DNA from: an uncultured Clostridia bacterium
GTDB lineage: Bacteria; Bacillota; Clostridia; TANB77; CAG-508
Direction: 5' to 3'
DNA length: 64,000 nt
Assembly: GCA_944386325.1 (NCBI GenBank)
Contig: CALXAP010000001.1
Span: 120,675-184,674, forward strand
Below the pieces are notes generated by a model. It did not search any database. It was not told the origin of the DNA and saw only the letters and a list, made by a program, of their open reading frames with translations. Below, one piece after another: positions 1-6,983 of this stretch (position 1 is the stretch's first letter; every line of letters begins with the position of its first letter). A program made the translations under genes and the position numbers.

Positions 1-708
1 GGATATGATGAAAATGGAAGTTGGGGTAGTGGAGGAAGAACACATTTATTGGCAGAAAGTTCAACTTTAAATAGATGGTGGGAAGATAAAACAACTAGTG
101 AATATACAAATATGGTAGATAGTGTGAATAGAAATAAAGGATTTTATATAAGTAGATATGAGGCTAGCCAAAAAGACGCTACAACAGCGCAGAGTAAGAG
201 GGGACAGAATCCATGGGTGGAAGTAGCACAAACAACAGCAATAACAGTATCAAGTAATATGAAAGAAAGTATAAATAGTCATTTAATATATGGAGTAGAA
301 TGGGATAGTATATTACAATGGTTGTTAGATAGCCAAGCAACAATAGGAGCAGAGACAAGTGGAACAAGGACAATAACAGAGAATGATGTGCAAAGTGATA
401 GTAGAAGTTGGGGAAATTATTATAATTCAGTAGGAGGAGCAGAAGCCGATTCAGGTAGTAGACAGCCAAGTGGAACAAATGAATATTGGAAGGTAAATAA
501 TATATATGATTTGGCAGGAAATGTATATGAGTGGACTCAAGAAAAGTATTCTACAGGCGCTTTTCGTGCGTCTGGAGGAGGCGGTTTCGTCGTTGATGGG
601 GACTACTTTCCAGCAGCCTCTCGTAACTACGATGTTGAAGGCCATACCTACGACCACATACAAACGGTTTCAGGGTCGGCTTTTATGTGTAGCGCTGTAC
701 TCTGGTAG
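1..708 (+). CDS. C-type-lectin / formylglycine-generating-enzyme-like protein, 3' part; candidate DGR variable protein
   Basis: The frame is open from base 1, so the gene starts upstream; about 235 residues are visible. The C-terminal half has the core typical of FGE-sulfatase/CLec-fold proteins (NNIYDLAGNVYEWT at about 498-540), followed by a Gly/Arg/Ser-rich segment. Proteins of this type in gut Firmicutes and phages are common target proteins of diversity-generating retroelements (family knowledge). From about 551 the base composition changes sharply: 85 of 160 bases (551-710) are G or C by hand count, against 18 of 60 at 61-120. The product is probably a surface or phage-tail-like ligand-binding protein; no anchor is visible. 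The reading frame ends in SAFMCSAVLW, whereas the +1 frame would continue as RLLCVALYSGSDN and stop at 718, closer to usual DGR protein ends, so a one-base loss near 676-680 is possible. No reverse transcriptase or template repeat is present here. Confidence 0.7.
   Translation, partial: GYDENGSWGSGGRTHLLAESSTLNRWWEDKTTSEYTNMVDSVNRNKGFYISRYEASQKDATTAQSKRGQNPWVEVAQTTAITVSSNMKESINSHLIYGVEWDSILQWLLDSQATIGAETSGTRTITENDVQSDSRSWGNYYNSVGGAEADSGSRQPSGTNEYWKVNNIYDLAGNVYEWTQEKYSTGAFRASGGGGFVVDGDYFPAASRNYDVEGHTYDHIQTVSGSAFMCSAVLW
571..681 (+). other. Candidate DGR variable region (VR) inside the preceding gene
   Basis: Seen directly: codons at 586-597, 601-609, 625-636 and 640-657 are almost all NNC or NNT (ttc gtc gtt gat; gac tac ttt; aac tac gat gtt; ggc cat acc tac gac cac). 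They are separated by constant-looking blocks such as cca gca gcc tct cgt. This is the pattern expected when AAC/AAT codons of a template repeat are mutated at adenines. C-ending codons are rare in the rest of this A+T-rich window. The assignment is inference until a template repeat is found. Confidence 0.6.
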
Positions 709-762
709 CGATAACTAAGACAAGTAAATTAGTTAGAGTTTATAGATAAAATTGAATTAGAG

Positions 763-814
763 AAAGAGGGAATGAATTTGCACGCGAAGTGTGAGATGCA
801 TTTCCTCTTTTTTT
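763..814 (+). terminator. 12-bp hairpin after the lectin-like gene
   Basis: The arm 763-774 (AAAGAGGGAATG) pairs with 799-810 (CATTTCCTCTTT) over 12 bp with one G-T wobble. A T-run to 814 follows, so it is a good intrinsic terminator. It could also serve as the 3' hairpin that some DGRs need for target recognition. From 815 to 1037 I see no gene, only A+T-rich DNA with possible promoter elements for the next gene (TTTACA at 990-995, TAAATA at 1012-1017). Confidence 0.75.
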
Positions 815-1037
815 GCCTTTTTAAATACAGTATTTATTTTTATATTTTACACACTGTATAATGAATTATCTATAAAAAGAATGAAAAATGAAATTATATA
901 AAAATTTAAAAGAGGAGAGGATTTGAATTAATAGACAAATAGATATTAATTATGTGAGAATATGTAATACTGAAAAAGTAATAAAACAATTTACAATAGC
1001 ATAAAAATTACTAAATATGTTTAGGGAGGATTATTAA

Positions 1038-2258
1038 ATGAAATCTATTTATAAAATATTTATATATGCAATTGTATTTACAATTACTTTTTCTTATGCA
1101 ACAGTATATTCTTTTAGTGATTCATATATTTGGACTAATGCTTCTAGTGTTGAAGCAAGTTCATCTACAACAAATAAAGTAGAGAATAATTTAGAAATAG
1201 AATCAGAAGCAGCAATATTAATAGATCAATCAACTGGTCAAGTTTTATTTGAAAAAGATGCTCATAAACAATTAAGACCAGCAAGTGTAACTAAAGTAAT
1301 GACAATACTTTTAATAATGGAAGCATTAGATAGTGGAAAAATATCATTAGATACTAAAATACCATGCAGTGAGAATGCTGCTAGTATGGGAGGATCTCAA
1401 ATATGGCTAGATGTAAGAGAAGAGTTAACTGTAGATGAAATGCTTAAAGCTATCTGTGTTGTATCTGCAAATGATTGCACTGTAGCTATGGCAGAGTATC
1501 TTGCAGGTAGTCAAGAAGCATTTGTAGAACAAATGAATAATAAAGCTAAAGAATTAGGTATGAATGATACTACTTTTAAAAATTGCCATGGAATAGATGA
1601 AGATGGTCATGTTACATCAGCATACGATATAAGTCTTATGTCTAGAGAATTATTATCAAAACATCCAGATATAACTAAATATACAACGATTTGGATGGAT
1701 AGTTTAAGAGATGGAAAATCTGGATTAGTAAATACAAATAAATTAATAAGGAATTATTCAGGAGCAACAGGGTTAAAAACTGGATCAACATCACTTGCTT
1801 TATATAATTTATCAGCTAGTGCTACAAGGGATGGATTGTCTTTAATAGCAGTTATAATGAGAGCACCTACAAGCGATACAAGATTTAAGGATGCTAAAAA
1901 AATATTAGATTATGGATTTAGCAATTATTCATATAAAGAGTTGGCTAAAAAGGACACTATTGTGCAAGAAATAAATATACAAAAAGGTATAGAAAATAAG
2001 GCTAATGCAGTGTTTGAAAATGATTATGGAAAATTAATAAAAAAAGGAGATTCCAATAATATAGAGCAAAAAGTCGAGATAGAAAGTAATATTACAGCAC
2101 CAATAAAAAAAGGGGATATTGTGGGAGAAGTAACTTTTGTAGATGGTTCTAATAATATAAGTAGTGTAAATTTAGTTTCAGATAGAGATATTGAAAAAAT
2201 TACTTTATGGAATATGACTACATATTTATATGATATATGGTTTAATTTATCTAGGTAA
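1038..2258 (+). CDS. D-alanyl-D-alanine carboxypeptidase (DacF/PBP5-like, peptidase S11)
   Basis: A penicillin-binding serine peptidase that removes the terminal D-Ala from peptidoglycan pentapeptides outside the cytoplasmic membrane. All three catalytic motifs are present: S83-V-T-K86, S143-A-N145 and K247-T-G249. Residues 1-27 form a signal peptide-like hydrophobic segment. The last ~90 residues resemble the beta-rich PBP5 C-terminal domain and end in an amphipathic tail (about 388-406) that could associate with the membrane. The length of 406 residues is normal for the family. The ATG is chosen because AGGGAGGA at 1023-1030 sits just upstream. The gene stands alone between two hairpins. 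In spore-formers, paralogues of this family also act on the spore cortex, so vegetative and sporulation roles cannot be separated here. Confidence 0.93.
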   Translation: MKSIYKIFIYAIVFTITFSYATVYSFSDSYIWTNASSVEASSSTTNKVENNLEIESEAAILIDQSTGQVLFEKDAHKQLRPASVTKVMTILLIMEALDSGKISLDTKIPCSENAASMGGSQIWLDVREELTVDEMLKAICVVSANDCTVAMAEYLAGSQEAFVEQMNNKAKELGMNDTTFKNCHGIDEDGHVTSAYDISLMSRELLSKHPDITKYTTIWMDSLRDGKSGLVNTNKLIRNYSGATGLKTGSTSLALYNLSASATRDGLSLIAVIMRAPTSDTRFKDAKKILDYGFSNYSYKELAKKDTIVQEINIQKGIENKANAVFENDYGKLIKKGDSNNIEQKVEIESNITAPIKKGDIVGEVTFVDGSNNISSVNLVSDRDIEKITLWNMTTYLYDIWFNLSR

Positions 2259-2316
2259 ATTAATAAAATATTTTGGAGTAATTTAAAAAGGTTATTAGTA
2301 TTCAAATAAAGAATAG

Positions 2317-2347
2317 AAGCGAATGAGTTTGAAAACCATTTGCTTTT
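2317..2347 (+). terminator. Terminator after the carboxypeptidase gene
   Basis: AAGCGAATG (2317-2325) pairs with CATTTGCTT (2337-2345) over 9 bp with one wobble, followed by a short T-run. Confidence 0.6.
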
Positions 2348-2392
2348 GTGATAATATAAACAAAAATAGTAATTTATGGAGGGAGGTATTGT

Positions 2393-2587
2393 ATGTTAAT
2401 TACAGGAATTCTAATTACAATAGTTGCAATTTTTATGCTATTAGTTCCTCAATTTTTTATGAAACTTAAAAGCCCTAGAATTCCAGATAAATTATTAAAA
2501 AATCCTAAAATGAAAATTATTCTTAGAATATGGGGTGGAATTTTTGTAATAGTTGGAATTTTATTAATTGTTTTCTCAATTATTTAA
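2393..2587 (+). CDS. Small two-helix membrane protein, unknown
   Basis: A 64-residue protein with hydrophobic segments at about 1-23 and 45-64, joined by a basic, Pro-containing loop (SPRIPDKLLKNPKMK). It has a strong ribosome binding site, GGAGGGAGG, at 2378-2386 and an ATG start. I recognise no family. Small two-helix proteins of this kind are frequent in Clostridia and usually unassigned. It is followed after 37 bases by the deoxyribosyltransferase-like gene, so the two may be cotranscribed. Confidence 0.7.
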   Translation: MLITGILITIVAIFMLLVPQFFMKLKSPRIPDKLLKNPKMKIILRIWGGIFVIVGILLIVFSII

Positions 2588-2624
2588 TAATAAATTATAA
2601 TATGTGATTAGAGGAGTTTAAGTG

Positions 2625-2930
2625 ATGAAAATAATAACATTATGTGGAAGTTTAAAGTTTAAAAAAGAAATAATGGAAATAGCAGAAAAAATGGCTTTAA
2701 AAGGTAATTGTATTCTTACACCAGTTTACCCTGTGTTAGAAAATTATAAAAGAACAGCTAAGCAACTAAAAAAGTTAAAAGAAGAACATTTTAAAAGAAT
2801 AGAATTAGCTGATGCAATATTAGTAGTAAATGTAAATAATTATATCGGCGATAGTACAAATTTAGAGATAGAATATGCAAAAAAATTAGGTAAAGAAATC
2901 CTATATTATACAGATTTAATAGCACGATAG
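2625..2930 (+). CDS. Nucleoside 2-deoxyribosyltransferase-like protein
   Basis: A 101-residue single-domain protein resembling the small nucleoside 2-deoxyribosyltransferase / DUF4406-like family with a Rossmann-like fold. Visible motifs are the N-terminal LCGSL loop after the first beta strand, the helix running into ADAILVVN, and the C-terminal YIGDSTNLEIEYA that in the family lies at the nucleotide site. Members transfer deoxyribose between bases or bind nucleotides, so the substrate is not predictable. GTG at 2622 would also open the frame, but ATG at 2625 is better spaced (8 bases) from GAGGAG at 2611-2616. It is intact and compact for the family. Confidence 0.75.
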   Translation: MKIITLCGSLKFKKEIMEIAEKMALKGNCILTPVYPVLENYKRTAKQLKKLKEEHFKRIELADAILVVNVNNYIGDSTNLEIEYAKKLGKEILYYTDLIAR

Positions 2931-3024
2931 TTGAAATACAAATTACAATTTAATAATAGAATAGTTAATATAATACATTAAATACTATTTATAGATAGTA
3001 AAAAACATCCCTTTTATTTGATAT

Positions 3025-3052
3025 AGAGAGTTGCTAGGAATAGTGGCTCTCT
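3025..3052 (+). other. 12-bp hairpin with GGAA loop, intergenic
   Basis: The segments 3025-3036 and 3041-3052 pair over 12 positions (three wobbles) around a GGAA loop. There is no strong T-run, so it may be a weak terminator of the preceding gene or a structured RNA remnant. An extended -10 promoter (TGC TATAAT, 3108-3116) follows and faces the broken ABC gene. Confidence 0.4.
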
Positions 3053-3182
3053 TTAAAATATTAAATACTTTTATTACAAGACTGTAATTTTATTTTACAA
3101 ACAAACTTGCTATAATTTAGGTAATGAAAAAATTATATTTTAAATTTTAGAGTTCATACTAAAATTGAGAAAGGAGTTTTTT

Positions 3183-3475
3183 ACGAAAAAAGTGTTAAAA
3201 ATAGAGAATTAAAAAAATACTATGGTGTAAATACAAATATAACAAAAGCAGTAGACGGTATTTCATTTAGTGTTTTAGAAGGCGAGTTTGTTGCAATAAT
3301 GGGTGCAAGTGGAAGTGGAAAAACAACATTACTTAACTGTGTTGCCACAATAGATACAGTAACAAGTGGACATATATTTGTAGATAATAAAGATATAACA
3401 ACAGTCAAAAAAAATGAATTTACAAAATTATTTATAACTTTTCCGAAAAGTAAATTGCATAATATAAACGACTAA
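3183..3475 (+). pseudogene. Broken ABC transporter ATPase gene (BceA/MacB-like), N-terminal part only
   Basis: Read with one frame correction, this encodes KKVLKIENL / KKYYGVNTNITKAVDGISFSV and then a Walker A motif (GASGSGKTT) in the style of BceA-type peptide-exporter ATPases. Three defects are visible. The codon at the expected start (3183-3185) is ACG, properly spaced from AAAGGAG near 3170. One base is missing in the A-run around 3208-3215, which shifts the frame. The protein also ends soon after the Walker A region, so the signature motif and Walker B are gone. The following terminator and the lack of a permease gene show that the locus has decayed. A matching Bce-type response regulator fragment lies at 32397. 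Confidence 0.8.
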
Positions 3476-3482
3476 TTGATAA

Positions 3483-3519
3483 AAAGCAAGTAGTTATTTG
3501 ATAATTACTTGCTTTTATT
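3483..3519 (+). terminator. 15-bp terminator; loop carries a recurring TTGATA promoter-like motif
   Basis: The arm 3483-3497 pairs with 3501-3515 (one wobble) around a 3-base loop, followed by TTTTA. The loop and right arm (from 3498) read TTGATAATTACTTGCTTTTA, which recurs at 6068 and, slightly changed, at 9656. Confidence 0.7.
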
Positions 3520-3576
3520 CTATTAAGGGTTACAGAATAGTAACTCTTATTTTATTTAAAAAATATTTAAAAATTC

Positions 3577-3615
3577 TTGACATATTTTTAAAAGTGTTAT
3601 AATATAAACATAACA
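3577..3615 (+). promoter_or_regulatory. Promoter and putative GntR/YtrA operator
   Basis: TTGACA (3577-3582) is followed by TAATAT (3600-3605) at 17 bases or TATAAT (3598-3603) at 15. The inverted repeat TGTTAT (3595-3600) / ATAACA (3610-3615) overlaps the -10 and is echoed by ATAACA just downstream. This fits autoregulation by the GntR gene at 3649 (inference). Confidence 0.65.
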
Positions 3616-3648
3616 GATATAACAAATAAAACAGTAAGGAGGGAAAAT

Positions 3649-4026
3649 ATGAATATAATATTAAGTAATAGTAGTGGAATACCAATTTTTGAACAAATTG
3701 AAAATGCTATAAAAGAAGCTATATTTTCCGATGAATTAAAAGAAGAAGATATGTTACCATCTGTAAGAAATCTGGCAAATGAATTAAAAATTAGTTTTTT
3801 GACAGTAAAAAGAGCTTATGATGAATTAGAACAAGCAGGTTTTATAAAAACAGTACAAGGAAAAGGAAGTTTTGTTGCTCCTAAAAATTTAGACCTAATC
3901 AAAGAAGAAAAACTAAAAGAGATTCAGGATTATATAGAGAAAGTTTATAACATTTCAAAAATAGCAAATATATCAGAAGATGAAGTAAAGGAAATATTTA
4001 GAATGATATTTGAGGAGGAAATTTAA
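3649..4026 (+). CDS. GntR-family transcriptional regulator, YtrA subfamily
   Basis: A 125-residue DNA-binding repressor with a winged helix at about 10-75 (IFEQIENAIKEAI, VRNLANELKISFLTVKRAYDELE, ending in GKGSFVAP) and a short helical tail of ~45 residues. The short tail places it in the YtrA subfamily, which lacks a large effector domain and usually sits in front of an ABC ATPase and permease. That arrangement is exactly the one found here (the ATPase ATG is 1 base after this stop). The effector may be an envelope-active antibiotic sensed through the transporter, as known for YtrA, but this is inference. AAGGAGG precedes the ATG. A palindrome over the promoter is the likely operator. Confidence 0.88.
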   Translation: MNIILSNSSGIPIFEQIENAIKEAIFSDELKEEDMLPSVRNLANELKISFLTVKRAYDELEQAGFIKTVQGKGSFVAPKNLDLIKEEKLKEIQDYIEKVYNISKIANISEDEVKEIFRMIFEEEI

Positions 4027-4027
4027 A

Positions 4028-4885
4028 ATGGATAATAACATTGAATTGCAAAATGTTTCAAAAAAATATAAAGATTTTGAACTTAAAAATATTAGTTTTA
4101 ATGTTCCACAAGGATGTATAGTAGGACTAATAGGAGAAAACGGAGCAGGGAAAACAACTACAATTAAGTCTATCTTAAATATAACCAAATGTGAGGGAAT
4201 TGTAAAGATATTTGGAAAAGATAATATAAAATATGAAAAAGAGATTAAAGAAGAAACAGGTGTTGTGCTAGATGATAGTTTCTTATCAGATTATCTAACA
4301 GCAAAACAAGTTAATTTAATTATGAGAGAATTTTATAAAACTTGGAATGAGAATAAATATATAAATTTATTAAAACAATTTAATATACCAACAGATAAAT
4401 TGATAAAAGATTTTTCAAGTGGAATGAAAATGAAATTAAAAATTGCAACAGCAATATCTCATAATCCAAAACTTTTAATATTAGATGAGCCAACAAGTGG
4501 TCTTGATCCAGTTGTAAGGAATGAAATATTAGATATATTTAGAAAATATATAGAAGAAGATGAAACAAGGTCAATATTACTATCAACACACATTACAACA
4601 GATTTAGAACATATATCAGATTATATTGTATTTATTGAAAAAGGAAAAATAATATTTAATTTACCTACAAATGACTTATTAGAAAATTACGGAATAATTA
4701 AATGTAGTAAAAATGACTTTTTAAAATTAGATGAAAATGATTATATTTCTTATCAAAAAGGAAAATATCAGTATGAAGTGTTAACAAAAAATAGAAATAA
4801 TATTAGGAATAAATACAATATTACAACTATTGATAAGCCATCTATTGAAGATATAATGTTATTTTATATTAAGGGGGAAAAATAG
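4028..4885 (+). CDS. ABC transporter ATP-binding protein (YtrB-like)
   Basis: A 285-residue cytoplasmic ATPase that would power the permease encoded next. Walker A is at 36-43 (GENGAGKT), the signature is FSSGMKMKLKIA, and Walker B is LLILDEPTSGLD followed by a switch-region STHIT. The C-terminal ~80 residues form an extra domain seen in the ABC-2 type family. ATG 4028 is chosen because GGAGG at 4013-4017 directly precedes it; the frame is open further upstream but overlaps the regulator. The operon order regulator-ATPase-permease is typical of ytr-like systems. The substrate is unknown. Confidence 0.92.
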   Translation: MDNNIELQNVSKKYKDFELKNISFNVPQGCIVGLIGENGAGKTTTIKSILNITKCEGIVKIFGKDNIKYEKEIKEETGVVLDDSFLSDYLTAKQVNLIMREFYKTWNENKYINLLKQFNIPTDKLIKDFSSGMKMKLKIATAISHNPKLLILDEPTSGLDPVVRNEILDIFRKYIEEDETRSILLSTHITTDLEHISDYIVFIEKGKIIFNLPTNDLLENYGIIKCSKNDFLKLDENDYISYQKGKYQYEVLTKNRNNIRNKYNITTIDKPSIEDIMLFYIKGEK

Positions 4886-4887
4886 TT

Positions 4888-5562
4888 ATGATAAATGGAT
4901 TATTGAAAAAAGATTTATATAATTTAGCTACATATAAGACATCGTTAATTATAATAATTTTATTTTGTGGAATTGCAATAATAGGAACAGAGTCTATTAC
5001 CATTGCACCAGCTGTAATTTGTGGAATAGTAGGAATGATTTCACTATCTACTTTTAGTTATGATGAAATATCAAAATCTAATAAATATATTTTAACACTA
5101 CCGACTGATAGAAAAGAATTAGTAAAAGAAAAATATATATTAGCAATAGTAGCAACTTTATTAGGTGGAATATTAGGAATGGTACTAACTATAATAGTTG
5201 TAAATATTATGAATTATTTAAGACCTGAAAACATAATAAGTCTTGATTATAAGAGTCTAGTTATATCAACAATGGGAGGAATTTTTGCAATATCTTTTTT
5301 ACAATCAGTTCAGATTCCAAGCATTTATAAATGGGGAGCTGAAAAAGGAAGAATACAAATGTTTATTCTAGTGCTTATTATAGTTGCTATACTTGGTGGA
5401 ATATACTTTTTAATTAACAAAACTAATATCAATATTAATATGGAAATGATAAAGAATTTTATAAATAAATTCGGAGTATGGATACTAATTATAAGTACAA
5501 TAATTATGTATTTTATATCTTATAAAATTGCATGTAAAATATATAAAAACAAAGAAGAATAG
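4888..5562 (+). CDS. ABC-2 type permease of the YtrA-like operon
   Basis: A 224-residue polytopic protein with about six hydrophobic segments (near 20-38, 40-58, 92-113, 128-146, 157-175, 196-214) and a short cytoplasmic N-terminus (INGLLKKDLYNLATYK) typical of ABC-2 permeases. It starts 2 bases after the ATPase stop, with GGGGG-type Shine-Dalgarno signal inside the ATPase end (4874-4878). It should form the membrane channel for that ATPase. No extracytoplasmic sensing domain is visible. The substrate cannot be inferred beyond the antibiotic-response tendency of the family. Confidence 0.85.
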   Translation: MINGLLKKDLYNLATYKTSLIIIILFCGIAIIGTESITIAPAVICGIVGMISLSTFSYDEISKSNKYILTLPTDRKELVKEKYILAIVATLLGGILGMVLTIIVVNIMNYLRPENIISLDYKSLVISTMGGIFAISFLQSVQIPSIYKWGAEKGRIQMFILVLIIVAILGGIYFLINKTNININMEMIKNFINKFGVWILIISTIIMYFISYKIACKIYKNKEE

Positions 5563-5593
5563 CCTATAATCTGCAAAGGCAGTTTATATATAA

Positions 5594-5926
5594 ATGTAGC
5601 AACAATAATCTAATTAAATATTTTTAAGGAGGATTGGATATGAACAGAAAGTTATCTTATAAAGAATATATAAGCAAACTATCAAAAGAAGAATTACAAT
5701 CACTATTAAAAACAAACGAGAGGAGATTGCTTATAAGAACCATTTTTTTGATTTTAGTTACAGTTTGTGCAGTTTTTGTTATGCCAATATTAGCTATTTT
5801 CCCAATAGCAGTTTTGCTAATTACAGGATATTGGCTAATGCAAAACAATAACGAAATAAAGAAGAAAATAGAAAAAAGGTAATACAGTTCAATATATAAC
5901 TGGTAATGTTATATATGTTGCTACAT
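5594..5926. repeat. 11-bp perfect inverted repeats flanking a small gene
   Basis: ATGTAGCAACA at 5594-5604 and its exact reverse complement TGTTGCTACAT at 5916-5926 bracket the small membrane protein gene at 5640-5882. There is no transposase and no target-site duplication that I can see. Confidence 0.5.
5640..5882 (+). CDS. Small membrane protein, unknown
   Basis: An 80-residue protein with a charged helical N-terminus (MNRKLSYKEYISKLSKEELQ), two adjacent hydrophobic segments (about 32-50 and 53-68) and a lysine-rich tail. ATG 5640 is spaced 7 bases from AAGGAGG (5626-5632); TTG 5634 would lie too close to it. I recognise no family. It may ride with the preceding ABC operon, whose last gene ends 77 bases upstream. 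The inverted repeats around it are noted separately. Confidence 0.65.
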   Translation: MNRKLSYKEYISKLSKEELQSLLKTNERRLLIRTIFLILVTVCAVFVMPILAIFPIAVLLITGYWLMQNNNEIKKKIEKR

Positions 5927-5931
5927 CAAAA

Positions 5932-5971
5932 AATGTGGAGATGATTATTGAAAAATAGTTATCTCCACATT
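5932..5971 (+). terminator. 11-bp perfect hairpin
   Basis: AATGTGGAGAT (5932-5942) pairs with ATCTCCACATT (5961-5971). The downstream sequence is A+T-rich but lacks a clean T-run, so terminator function is likely but not certain. Confidence 0.5.
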
Positions 5972-6067
5972 CATAATAATTTTAATAAAAAAACTTGTAT
6001 GAAAAATTATATATTAAATTTAAAAGTATATAGTAAAACAGAAAAAATAAATAGAACAATTACTTGT

Positions 6068-6096
6068 TTGATAATTACTTGCTTTTATGCTATTAT
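6068..6096 (+). promoter_or_regulatory. Promoter of the response regulator gene
   Basis: TTGATA (6068-6073), 17 bases, TATTAT (6091-6096). The -35 and spacer are the recurring motif also found at 3498 and 9656. Here the left arm is a direct repeat (AATTACTTG on both sides of TTTGAT) rather than a hairpin. Confidence 0.6.
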
Positions 6097-6134
6097 GTAC
6101 ACATAAAAAGTATAAAATATTAAGGAGAGAAAAA

Positions 6135-6797
6135 TTGGAAACAATATTAATAGTGGAGGACAATATAGACATTCACAACTTTATAAAAGAAGTATTAGAG
6201 AAAAAACAATATAAAGTGCTAGATGCTTATTCTGGTACAGAAGCATTAATGATAATAGAAAAAGAAAATATAAATCTTGTATTATTAGATTTAATGTTAC
6301 CTGGATTAAATGGTGAAGAAATTATAAAAAAAGTAAAAAATATTCCAATTATTGTGATTAGTGCAAAAATATCTCCAGAAGACAAAGTAAATGTTTTATT
6401 AAATGGTGCAAATGATTATATAACAAAACCATTCAATAAAGATGAACTTTTAGCAAGAATAGCTGTACAATTGCGTATAAACGAAAATAAAAATGTAAAT
6501 AAAGAATTAAAATATAAAAATATGTTTTTAAATGAGAAGGATCACACATTATATATTAATAATAAACAAATCTATTTAACTAAAACAGAGTATGCAATAT
6601 TAAAACAACTATTATTAAACCCTAAACAAGTTATAACAAAAACAAAATTGATAGAATTAATAAATATTGATACATTAGATGGAGACGAGAATTCATTGAA
6701 GGTTCATATAAGCAATATAAGAAGAAAAATTAGAAATGTAACAGAAGATGAATATATAGAATCTGTATGGGGAATAGGATATAAAATGCATGAATGA
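6135..6797 (+). CDS. OmpR/PhoB-family response regulator
   Basis: A 220-residue two-component regulator. The receiver domain spans about 1-115 with acidic residues E8/D9, the phospho-acceptor D52 (LLDLMLPG), the conserved Ser/Thr of VISAK and the Lys of ITKPF. The winged-helix output domain spans about 125-220 and ends in VWGIGYK. The start is TTG at 6135, 7 bases after AAGGAGA (6122-6128); upstream in-frame ATGs lie in the promoter. The partner kinase is probably the one at 8764, with the ABC genes between them, a layout known from bacitracin and lantibiotic resistance loci. The phased CTTAAC repeats at 6906-6946 are a plausible binding site. Confidence 0.92.
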   Translation: METILIVEDNIDIHNFIKEVLEKKQYKVLDAYSGTEALMIIEKENINLVLLDLMLPGLNGEEIIKKVKNIPIIVISAKISPEDKVNVLLNGANDYITKPFNKDELLARIAVQLRINENKNVNKELKYKNMFLNEKDHTLYINNKQIYLTKTEYAILKQLLLNPKQVITKTKLIELINIDTLDGDENSLKVHISNIRRKIRNVTEDEYIESVWGIGYKMHE

Positions 6798-6905
6798 CAA
6801 ATCTAGTTTTGTTAGATTTAAATATTAATGATATTAAAGAAGAGTGTAAGATTTATCAATGTGAAAAATCGCATTTTTTACATTGCAGGGAATGTAATTT
6901 AAAAT

Positions 6906-6946
6906 CTTAACCAAAACTTAACTATTTTCTTAACCAATTTCTTAAC
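6906..6946 (+). promoter_or_regulatory. Four phased CTTAAC direct repeats upstream of the ABC operon
   Basis: CTTAAC starts at 6906, 6917, 6929 and 6941, a spacing of 11, 12 and 12 bases or about one helical turn. OmpR-type regulators bind such direct repeats (family knowledge). They lie just before a likely -10 (TAATAT, about 6951) and the ABC gene at 6984. A second set lies at 30492-30530. Confidence 0.7.
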
Positions 6947-6983
6947 TATTTAATATTAAAATAAAACTGAGGAGGATGAGGTT

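Noticed and set aside
179..478. Minus-strand open frame opposite the lectin-like gene
   Set aside because: Leu/Tyr-rich shadow of the plus-strand coding sequence without a ribosome binding site.
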